Assembly (NCBI GenBank): GCA_965262665.1
Contig: CBDHFR010000003.1
Span: 620,001 to 684,000 of the forward strand
Length of the DNA stretch: 64,000 nt
Reading direction: 5' to 3'
DNA from: CBDBND01 sp965262665
GTDB taxonomy: Bacteria > Pseudomonadota > Alphaproteobacteria > Rhodospirillales > Rhodospirillaceae
Position numbers and translations under genes: made by a program. Of the stretch, positions 26,756-34,294 are shown piece by piece (position 1 is the stretch's first letter; each line of letters starts with the position of its first letter). The notes under the pieces are model-generated. The model ran no database searches and had not been told where the DNA came from. It worked only from the letters and a program-made list of their open reading frames with translations.

Positions 26756-27961
26756 TTAGGCCGGTTTGACGCCGTGGTATGCCCGCCGGCGATAAGCGTC
26801 TTTTCTCAAGGTCAGGTCGACGTCAAAGCCAGTCTTACGCATCAAGCCCGGGAAGTCCGATTCCCGGTAGCCGGGGATCCACGGCTCCACGTTGTGACGG
26901 TGATCCACCCACAGCCACGCTCTGTCGTAAATGGTCTGAGGCACCGGAATGTTCGGGTTGCCTTCAGTGACGCTGTCGTCGTGATTGAAAATGCCGCCCG
27001 GACGTAGGATCCGGTAAAACTCCGGCACGATCTTTTGTGCCGCTGGAACGGTCACTTCGTGGAACAGCAGATAGTCGGAAACGATGTCGAAGTACCCATC
27101 CGGGAACTTGGTGTCTTCCGCCAGGCGCTGAGCGTAGTTGACATCGAGGCCACGTTGCACAGCCTCGTGGTGGCCATAACGGACCATGGGTCCGCCCACA
27201 TCGATGCCCCACATTTCCGCGTTGGGGAACCGTTCCTTGTAGGCCATGGTGCCTAAGCCAGAACCGCAGCCCACATCGAGTATGCGCCGGACTTCGCCGT
27301 CGGCCGGCACAGGGCAGTCCTGGGCGGTGCCCAGGAACGCCTCGTCGAATTGGTTCCGCCCCTGATAGAAGGCTTGGGTCAACGCCCAGTGATAGACCCA
27401 GCCGGCGAACGGATCGCCGACATAGCCGCCCGGCTGGGCATGGATTTCATGAGTGGTGTAGTCGGGCAGCGCCATGTCCGGATTGAGTTCCAAGCTGCCG
27501 GGCCCTGAATTGTCGGTCTTTTCCATCAGCGCGAGATACTTGTCGGCCTGGCCGTGGAAGGCGCGCATGGCCCGGTCCCACATCAGCGCCTGGGCGCTGC
27601 GGTTGAACCGGATCGCGGCCTCGAAGTGATGGTCCTCGAGCAGGATTTGGTAGCACTCCTCATAGGGAATGTCTGTTTTGCCAGTGGGTAGACCTTTGGC
27701 CCTGAGAAACCTGTTGTAGTGGCGCCTGGCATCCCGGCCGCCCATATCCCTGCCGTTCCATCGCTTAAACCCTTCGGTGAAATCCATCAGGCCTTCCTGA
27801 TCGAGGGTGTCGAAGCGCGCGGCGTGCAATGCCTTTTGCGCGGCAGTCTGATTGAAGGGATCGATCTTGATGTCGGTGCTGGCGGCCTTGGCGTAGCGCG
27901 AGCCGATGATTGTGAAAGCGGTGGCAGCGGAGGTGGCTAGAATGGTACGGCGACTAAGCAT
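26756..27961 (-). CDS. Predicted Tat-exported SAM-dependent methyltransferase (paralogue 1)
   Basis: 401 residues from the ATG at 27961, with GAGAGG 7 bases upstream; an ATG 21 bases earlier is less favoured. The first residues, MLSRRTILATSAATAFTIIG then an AKAA cleavage site, form a twin-arginine signal. Residues 30-150 form a helical domain. A block shared with the next gene, SGPGSLELNPDM, then HEIHAQPGGYVGDPFAG, lies at about 153-188. The methyltransferase core has motif I RRILDVGCGSGLG (about 225-237), the acidic MWGIDVGGPM, DIVSDYLLFHEV and LRPGGIF. It pairs with a paralogue upstream. How SAM would be available outside the cytoplasm is unknown; perhaps the protein folds with cofactor before export, or SAM serves another purpose. 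Confidence 0.75.
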   Translation of the reverse strand: MLSRRTILATSAATAFTIIGSRYAKAASTDIKIDPFNQTAAQKALHAARFDTLDQEGLMDFTEGFKRWNGRDMGGRDARRHYNRFLRAKGLPTGKTDIPYEECYQILLEDHHFEAAIRFNRSAQALMWDRAMRAFHGQADKYLALMEKTDNSGPGSLELNPDMALPDYTTHEIHAQPGGYVGDPFAGWVYHWALTQAFYQGRNQFDEAFLGTAQDCPVPADGEVRRILDVGCGSGLGTMAYKERFPNAEMWGIDVGGPMVRYGHHEAVQRGLDVNYAQRLAEDTKFPDGYFDIVSDYLLFHEVTVPAAQKIVPEFYRILRPGGIFNHDDSVTEGNPNIPVPQTIYDRAWLWVDHRHNVEPWIPGYRESDFPGLMRKTGFDVDLTLRKDAYRRRAYHGVKPA

Positions 27962-28144
27962 GATGAACCTCTCGGTGTTCAAAATTTTTGCTGTGGGAAA
28001 CGATCACAAACGCGTCGGCAAGTATGGTGCGCCGTGAGCAGTGCGATCACAATAGCAAAGACTCGCTGTAATCGTGGGCCGGACTAGCTCTGAGAGCGAG
28101 CTCGGATGCCCGTAAGCGCCGCTAGCCGCGGCCTTCCAGCCTCA

Positions 28145-29317
28145 TCACGCCAGTTTGACGGGGGTCATGTGCCGCCGACGCGGGTAGGGCGACGGCGAGT
28201 CGGTGCGCACATCGAACCCGGTGTTTTGGAACGCTTTGGCGTAGTCGAAGTCGGCATAGTAGACGTACCACACCTCCGTATTCCAATTGGTGTTCCACCA
28301 GGTGAAGTAGCGGGACCACACCGTATCGGGCGGTTTCGGCACTTGGAACACCGGCTCGTTGGGGAAGAACACGCCACCCGAACGCAATGTGCGATGGCTT
28401 TCGCGGATAATCTCGTGGGCCGCCTCGGGCGTCACTTCATGGAACAGGATGTTGGCGGTGATGATGTCGAAGTGGTCGTCGGGGAAGCCATTGTCTTCGG
28501 CCAACCGCTGGGCAAAGTTGACATCGATGCCGATGTCCGCCGTGCGCATATGGGCGTAACGCACCATCGGCCCGCCGATATCGATGCCCCACACTTCGGC
28601 GTCGGGGAAGCGTTCCTTGAGCGCTGTGGCCGTTTGCCCGCAACTGCAGCCGAGATCGAGAATGCGCCTGACCTTGCCGTCATCAGGGAGCGGCACATAA
28701 CTGACCGTGTTGATATGCTGGGCGTCCTGATCGTTGCGGTGGATGTAAAGGTTGTTGGTGCCGTAGTGGTACATGTGCCCGGCAAAAGCATCGCCCACAT
28801 AGCCGCCCGGTTGATTGTGGATTTCATGAGCGGTGTAGGGCGGAATAGTCATGTCGGGATTCAGTTCCAACGAACCCGGCCCGGATTTATCCGCCGCCAG
28901 CATCTCGGTCAGGTAGCGGTCGGCGTCGCTGTAAAAGGCATCCTGAAGACGGTTCCACATCAACAGCTGGCCGTCGATCCAGGCGTGGGTCCGGGACATG
29001 ATGATCGGATCGTCTTCAAGCAGCTTGATCATGTCCACCAGCGAGATGTCTTTGACACTGGTAATGCCATTGGCTTTGAAGATTTCATTGGCACGCCGCG
29101 CCGCCGCCCGGCTGAGATCGGTCTGTACGAAATTCCGGAGCGTGGTGGAAAAATCCTCCGCGCTTTCAATGTCCCGCGTCGGCAGGCGTTCGAGCCGGCC
29201 GATTTGACCGCGCAGTTCAACATCTCCGGCAAATTTGGCGTGGGCTTTGGCAGCCGATAGCGCCATGGTGCCCGCAGCAACCGATGCACTGAGTAATTTG
29301 CGACGATTAAGTGTCAT
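28145..29317 (-). CDS. Predicted Tat-exported SAM-dependent methyltransferase (paralogue 2)
   Basis: 390 residues with an excellent ribosome site (AAAGGAGG) before the ATG. The signal reads MTLNRRKLLSASVAAGTMAL then an AHA cleavage site, a twin-arginine type. The helical domain (about 30-140) is followed by SGPGSLELNPDM and HEIHNQPGGYVGDAFAG (about 145-180), nearly the same as in the neighbour, then motif I RRILDLGCSCGQT (217-229), VWGIDIGGPM, DIITANILFHEV and LRSGGVFF. The two genes share order and strand with a 162-base gap and probably arose by tandem duplication, with the N-terminal domains having diverged most. The substrate is unknown. Confidence 0.75.
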   Translation of the reverse strand: MTLNRRKLLSASVAAGTMALSAAKAHAKFAGDVELRGQIGRLERLPTRDIESAEDFSTTLRNFVQTDLSRAAARRANEIFKANGITSVKDISLVDMIKLLEDDPIIMSRTHAWIDGQLLMWNRLQDAFYSDADRYLTEMLAADKSGPGSLELNPDMTIPPYTAHEIHNQPGGYVGDAFAGHMYHYGTNNLYIHRNDQDAQHINTVSYVPLPDDGKVRRILDLGCSCGQTATALKERFPDAEVWGIDIGGPMVRYAHMRTADIGIDVNFAQRLAEDNGFPDDHFDIITANILFHEVTPEAAHEIIRESHRTLRSGGVFFPNEPVFQVPKPPDTVWSRYFTWWNTNWNTEVWYVYYADFDYAKAFQNTGFDVRTDSPSPYPRRRHMTPVKLA

Positions 29318-29723
29318 GACTAACCTCCTTTAGGCAGGCAGTGAACTGGGTGGCCAAAACAATGATGCAATCGTTAGCGTAACGGGCCGGAGGGCTGGGC
29401 CGGGAAACGGTAAGGCCCGACAGCGGCCTTAAATTGGAGAACGCCTACTATACAGAGCGCGGGAGCCCGCCTCAACGGCGCACACTCTTTCTTTGACGGT
29501 GTGGTCAGCGCGCGGATGCCACGTTCAGGCCAAACGGGAACATTTCGATAAGCATTATGGTTCTCAAAAGGAGCTTCATATGTCGCCGCACCGGCGTGTC
29601 TGATGATAGCAATGAACCGACACAGAAATTAGAGCAAAGCGGATCAGCGACTATTCCGCTTTCGCCTTTGATTTGTCAAAACCCTGTAATTTTTTCAAAG
29701 ACCCCGCGCTTAGCCGTCTCATA
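29318..29723. other. Intergenic region upstream of the exported methyltransferase gene
   Basis: Contains the ribosome site of the gene at 29317. A 65-codon plus-strand frame from 29557 shows no recognisable features and runs into the IS630 copy at 29724. Nothing else could be supported. Confidence 0.4.
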
Positions 29724-30088
29724 CCAGCGGTCGTTGAGATTGATTCTCTTTTAGGGATTCCCCACGGCGCAATGATGTGATTCATAGAAAGCCGGCTTTA
29801 AATGGAGGATTTGATGTCGGCGAAGATCCCGTTGCGAACGGACTATGACGCGGTCCAAGCGCGGGCCTTGACGCGCAAAGCGACAGATCCCAATCAGGTG
29901 CGCCGCCTTCTGGCGATTGCGGCGGTTTATGATGACATGAACCGTAGGGATGCGGCGGCGGTTGGCGGCATGGACCGCCAGAGCCTGCGCGACTGGGTGT
30001 CCCGGTTCAATCAGGCAGGCCCCGAGGGCCTGCACGACCACAAATCTCCCGGCGCGGTTCCGAAGCTGACGGCGGTGGAGAGGGTGTG
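29724..30088 (+). mobile_element. IS630-type element, copy B (5' fragment)
   Basis: Begins CCAGCGGTCGTTG after a TA at 29722-29723, identical to the left end of the complete copy at 60.4 kb. It contains the start of orfA (about 29814 on; HTH segment VRRLLAIAAVYDDMNRRDAAA). Identity ends at about 30088, within orfA, where it joins head-on to the truncated 3' end of a different IS630 element on the other strand. Confidence 0.85.
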
Positions 30089-30968
30089 GCGCATACGGCG
30101 GCAGGAAATGCAGCCGGATGCGGCACTCCGGCCGCTCCAGGAACGGCCGCAACAGCCTGGCATGGTGATAGCGCGCATTGTCGAGACAGACATGGATCAC
30201 CCGGGATCACCCGGGATCACCCGGGATCACCCGGGTGTCCGGATAGGCCCGTTCCAGCTTCTCGAACAACCGCAGAGAGGTTTCGGCATTGATCTTCTCG
30301 CCCTCGACCAGGGTGAGCTTCATCGTTTCAAGGTCCAGTGCGCCGTGCAGGTTCAGCCGCTGGCGCCCTGTCGTGGCCTTGATCGCCGGCTTGTCGGAAC
30401 GGATGAACCAGCCATGCGCCGGCCGGCTCTGATACTCGGGATGGACCGCAGCGGCGAAGACAACCGTCGCGTCCGGAAACATCCCGCGCGTCAGCTGTTC
30501 ATAATCCCTGATGAAGGCTTCCTGCGCCTGCTTGTCGGCCTGCTTCGGCAGCGTCTTCGGCTTCACGTATGCGAACCCCAGGCGGTGCATCAGCTTGATG
30601 GCGCCCGGACGTGAATATCTCACAGCAAACTTTCGGAAGATGGCATCCCGCACCGCGTTGGTGTCGCGCGGCGGATTGTCCCGGAACTGCGCCTTGAGAG
30701 CGGCTTCCTGGTCCGCCGTCAGGCGGTCCGGGTAATCCGCAAGCTCCACAGAGGCGAGACCCTTCTCGCGGAAGTCCCGTAGCCAGCCGCGAACCGTGTC
30801 GGGATCGAGATAGAATATCCTGGAGACCATCTGCACGCTGTGGCCATCATCAAGGGCAACCAGCGCATTCGCGCGCCGTACCTGCAGCGCTTCGACCTTC
30901 CGCTTGCGCATGACATTCAGGAGTGCCTTGGGTTCGTCAGCGGTCAGAAAGGAGGCCCTTTTGCGCAT
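30089..30968 (-). pseudogene. IS630-family transposase, interrupted by a 10-bp repeat expansion and truncated
   Basis: From 30968: an HTH domain (RRANALVALDDGHSVQMVSR and DPDTVRGWLRDFREKGL), a winged-helix/linker part, and the DDE domain (DATVVFAAAVHPEYQSRPAHG, where Ala occupies the usual first Asp position; ALDLETMKL). At 30194-30233 four copies of a 10-bp unit stand where one is expected. The 30 added bases keep the frame but create TGA after TRVIPGDPG. The same frame continues beyond with IHVCLDNARYHHARLLRPFL and LPPYAPH until the junction at 30089, so the final Glu region is lost. Confidence 0.75.
30194..30233. repeat. 10-bp tandem repeat, four copies
   Basis: GGATCACCCG repeated four times without change (30194-30203, 30204-30213, 30214-30223, 30224-30233). 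One copy would restore the open transposase frame; three extra copies add 30 bases and an in-frame stop. Confidence 0.95.
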
Positions 30969-31078
30969 CTTCGCCGTTAAGTCGTTCGCTGCTCGTGTCG
31001 TTGGAGAGGTGCATGAATCGGCAGCCGAATCAGGTCAATGCAAAATACTAAATTCAGGCCGAATCAATGATTCCAGGT

Positions 31079-31354
31079 ATAACCAATTCTCGATGGGAGC
31101 GAGGCGTCCTGCCGTCGCAAACTTGGCGCGGAACTTTGCCGGAGTCATGTATGGACCTTTCGGCGGCTTGTCGCTGAAAAACCGGACTGGTTTTTCGCCA
31201 CATGCCTAGCCGCTAAAACACATCATATCACTTTTAGTGTTAAGAGATGGTGTGACTTTGATAAGTCAGCATTCACCAAAAAGATGGTCGATAAACGGAC
31301 CAGTTTCCAGGTTCAAAACCAAATCGCCCCATTGGGTCAGACGCCGACTTTCCT
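31079..31354. other. Intergenic remnant next to the IS630 element
   Basis: A short minus-strand frame starts at 31148 (MTPAKFRAKFATAGRLAPIE) behind AAAGG and runs into the IS630 end, so it may be the start of a gene cut by the insertion; I do not recognise it. A hairpin GAAAAACC / GGTTTTTC lies at 31176-31196. Nothing else is clear. Confidence 0.3.
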
Positions 31355-32390
31355 CTAGCGAATAAAGTCAGCGCCGGGATGGGCGCGGGGCTGGCCTTGC
31401 AGATAATCGATGTGTCTTTTCAGAGCAGTGTCCGCTTTGGTCAACAGGCCCGGGCGGAAATGCAGTGAGCGCAAAATGGAAATGTCCTGCATAAAGAAAT
31501 CGGTTTCCATATCGAGCACCGCCACTGCCGCTTGTGTGGCTGCGGTGATGTCCTCTTCTGACTCGCTCACTTTTTCCGACGCGCCGACAAAATAGATTTC
31601 CGATGTTCCGGGAGACGGGATGGACTGGGCGGCAAAGAACCCGAACCATTTCCCAGCCAAGTTGCCGCTCAAGTTAAAGACAGTTGTTGCCGTAGATGGC
31701 CTGATGATTGTCGTAGGGTGTGCCGAAACGGTTGGTGGAGAGCAGACGAAACTCGCATTTGTGATCGGACCAGACGATTTCGTTCTCCGGATTGGCGGAG
31801 CGAAAGGTCATTTCATGCACGGAAACGAAATGCTGAAAGTCCAGCGGATTGGTGATAACCATCCACGGGTCCAACGTAATAGAAGACCGCTCCGGATCAT
31901 CGGGAAAATAATCCAATTGTTTTGCTGCCGTGCACAGGTCGTCGTCGGTGAACTGACGCTCGCCCAACACGTCGGCGAAGTCGGGCAGTTGCCATAACGG
32001 TTCAGTGCTGTTGAAAGCGAAGATCAAACCCCAACGTTCTTGACTGGGATATTCAAACAGGTTGGCCGAAGGTGGTGGTGGATCACCCGAACCGGTCTTG
32101 ACGCAACGGCCGTTGGCATCGAACTGCCAGTGGTGATAGGGACAGCGCACGCAGTGATCGACCATAGTGCCTTCCTTGAGGTTGGCGCCCATGTGCACGC
32201 AATAGGCCCCGAACACATGGGGTGTGCCGTCGGCGCCGCGAAAAACAATCACTTCACCATCGAGAAATCCCCGGCCGATGGCGTCGGCAGCGCCCACGTC
32301 TTCCGATAGACAAATGGGATACCAGGTCTGCGCGAACAGGCTGTCGTCTCCTTCCTGCCAAAAGTCTCCCGCGTGCGGCCGCTTGGTTGA
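31355..32390 (-). pseudogene. Rieske oxygenase gene, frameshifted and without a normal start
   Basis: The frame contains a Rieske domain (YCVHMGANL and RCPYHHWQFD) and a complete iron site NPLDFQHFVSVHE (D-x2-H-x4-H). It stops at 31674 after IYGNNCL; the next frame continues FNLSGNLAGKWFGFFAAQSI to 31355, so a shift near 31690 breaks the gene. Upstream the frame extends to about 32390 (HAGDFWQEGDDSLFAQTWYP) without ATG or TTG; the only in-frame GTG, at 32297, lies past the expected N-terminus. It belongs to the ring-hydroxylating oxygenase class and sits with two other broken catabolic genes. Confidence 0.75.
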
Positions 32391-32420
32391 TTGTTCTTTT
32401 CCTATGGTGAGTCACTTCTG

Positions 32421-33181
32421 CTACGTGTTGTGTTGGATCGCCGACAAGGTGGTATGCGGCATGATAGCGTCCGGATCCACATGGATGTGGATGATCGAAA
32501 ACGTGTTTGCTTTGACCGCGCGTTCTAACGCGGGCCAAAACTCTTCCGTTGTCTTCACCGTTTCTCCAGTTCCGCCCATAGCCCGCGCCATCGCCGCGAA
32601 GTCGGGATTGACCAGGTCGGTGGCGATGTCCCGGTTGGGATAAGCGCGTTCCTGATGCATGCGGATGGAGCCGTACATTTCATTGTCCATGACCAGAACG
32701 ATGATGGGCGTGTGATACTGCCGCGCCGTCGCCAGTTCGTTTGCCGACATTATGAAGCAGCCATCTCCGGCCATGGCAATGACCGGTCGGTCGGGATGCA
32801 CCAGCTTGGCGGCGATGGCGTCGGGAATGCCATAGCCCATGGCACCGCTGGTGGGTCCGATATAGGTGCCATAGTGCTTGTGCATATAGAAACGGTGATG
32901 CCAAGCGGTGTAGGTGCCGGCACCGTTGGTGAAGATGGTGTGTTCGGGTATGTGATCAGCGAGGGTGGAAAAGAGTTCGGCTAAATCGACATCACCAGGC
33001 ACGTGTACCGGGGCAGTAAAGGTTTCGTAATCGGCGCGGGCGGCGGCGGTCCATTCGGGCCACGGCGGGTCGGCGATGCCGACGACGACGCCACAGTCAA
33101 TTGGACCGGTGCCGCGGCAACGACGGTTGATTGAAACAGTGCCCAAAGGGCAAAAATGAACGTCCCTAGAAAACGTGGCAT
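32421..33181 (-). pseudogene. Thiamine-diphosphate enzyme, C-terminal part fused to a foreign signal peptide start
   Basis: The last 220 or so residues match the ThDP-binding domain of acetolactate synthase/benzoylformate decarboxylase-type enzymes: TSGAMGYGIPDAIAAKLVHP, then the GDG...N motif as GDGCFIMSANELATA and MDNEMYGSIRMHQ. The N-terminal and middle domains (over 300 residues) are missing. Instead, an ATG at 33181, overlapping the stop of the preceding gene, starts a signal peptide (MPRFLGTFIFALWALFQST, VVAAA) in another frame, which then runs into the ThDP fragment. A deletion has joined the start of one gene to the end of another. Confidence 0.7.
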
Positions 33182-33998
33182 TAGGATCGGGCGTCGAGAA
33201 ACGCAGCAATGCGCTGCGCTTTTTCCGTCACATAGTCGCCAGGCGCATTGAGAGCTTCTTGAAAGACCATGCCCAAGACCTCTGCACCGGGAACGGGGGC
33301 CGCTTCCTCTGCCGTTGCCAACGTCGGTAGGTTGATCTTTGTCAGTGCCGTGCGCAGGTCGTGGCGGAACACGGCAGCGAAGATCACCGGCATACTGTCC
33401 TTGCCTTTGAGCACCTCCATGGTTTTGCGAAACAAAACCTGTGGCGGCGGCAGATCCATGTTGCCCAATGCTCTTTGTCTTGGGCGTACCAGGGAAAGTA
33501 AATGTATTGATCGCGCACCCATTGAAATAGGCGAAAGAACCGTTGCCCGTGGGTGTCGATGGAAATGTCCGGCACGTAATTGGCTTTGAGGTCGGCAATG
33601 TCGTCGTCGGGAATCAAACCAGCGTCGTCCAGCACCAAGGCGTTGATGTGACTGCTGTGGGTGAGCGCCACTTCAGTTGCGATGTGACCGCCGGTGTAGG
33701 TGCCGTAGAGATCGAACTTATCAATGCCAAGCGCCGTTACCTCCGCGAATGAGATGTTTGCGAGTTCGTTGACTTCAATAGTGTTAAACGGCAGCGCTGA
33801 GGAATCGCCGGTGCCAAGCGTATCGGGTGCGTATACCGGTCTGGCTTTGCCGAGCTCTTCAATCAATGGCTCGGGCACGTAGGACGACGCCGGTTCACCG
33901 TGGAACATAACCAAAGGGCGTTTGTCGGTGTGTTCCAAACCGGCGCAACGGAAATGGATTTGTCCCTGCGCCACATCGACGAAACCGCGTCGAATCAT
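33181..33998 (-). pseudogene. Alpha/beta-hydrolase gene, frameshifted
   Basis: From 33998 the N-terminal half reads as an alpha/beta hydrolase: RPLVMFHGEPASSYVPEPLI, YAPDTLGTGDS and the elbow DLYGTYTGGHIATEVAL. The usual G-x-S-x-G has Tyr where the nucleophile Ser should be, so even the intact protein may not be a normal esterase; members with His at this place also exist. The frame is lost near 33465. Adding one G to the run at 33464-33466 joins it to NMDLPPPQVLFRKTMEVLKG and on to the end at 33181, giving about 272 residues. Confidence 0.7.
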
Positions 33999-34057
33999 TG
34001 TGCGCTCATGACAGTGGGTGATTTGAGAATGAATGCGAAAAACGTATGGAGTGTGAC

Positions 34058-34267
34058 TTATCCCGGCACGTCGAACCCGGCGTCGCGGATGGCTTCTTCG
34101 ATTTGGCCTTGCATGATCACCACCGGATCAAACTCCACTTCCACGTTGGCCCCTTCCAAGGATGCCGTCGCGGCGGCAATACCGTCCCGGGCATCGAGCG
34201 CCTTTTCCACACTGGACGTACAGCCGCCACAGGTCATGCCTTCGACGGGAATGAGAACTTTTTCCAT
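34058..34267 (-). CDS. copZ: Copper chaperone, heavy-metal-associated domain
   Basis: 69 residues from the ATG at 34267 (two codons after an alternative start). A single ferredoxin-like HMA domain carries EGMTCGGCTSSVEKAL, whose two cysteines (GMTCxxC) bind Cu(I). It should hand copper to the P-type ATPase encoded 27 bases upstream on the same strand, and the two genes are very likely co-transcribed. The symbol follows the common name for such chaperones; its relation to a specific CopZ is not tested. Confidence 0.82.
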   Translation of the reverse strand: MEKVLIPVEGMTCGGCTSSVEKALDARDGIAAATASLEGANVEVEFDPVVIMQGQIEEAIRDAGFDVPG

Positions 34268-34294
34268 TGCCAAATTCCTTCCAACCAGAAGCCG

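Larger units (their letters stand above)
30089..31077 (-). mobile_element. Second IS630-type element, 3' end truncated
   Basis: The 5' terminus lies at a TA (31078-31079) next to CCTGGAATCATTGATTCGG. It carries a transposase gene read leftwards. The 3' end of the transposase and the element's other terminus are missing at the junction with IS630 copy B. It differs in sequence from the IS630 copies at 22.5, 29.7, 52.4 and 60.4 kb. Confidence 0.75.

Noticed and set aside
29751..30200. A 149-residue minus-strand protein
   Set aside because: It is a fusion of the end of one IS630 transposase with the antisense of another IS630; not a host gene.
30194..30233. CRISPR array
   Set aside because: The repeat unit is 10 bases with no spacers; it is a simple tandem expansion in a transposase gene.
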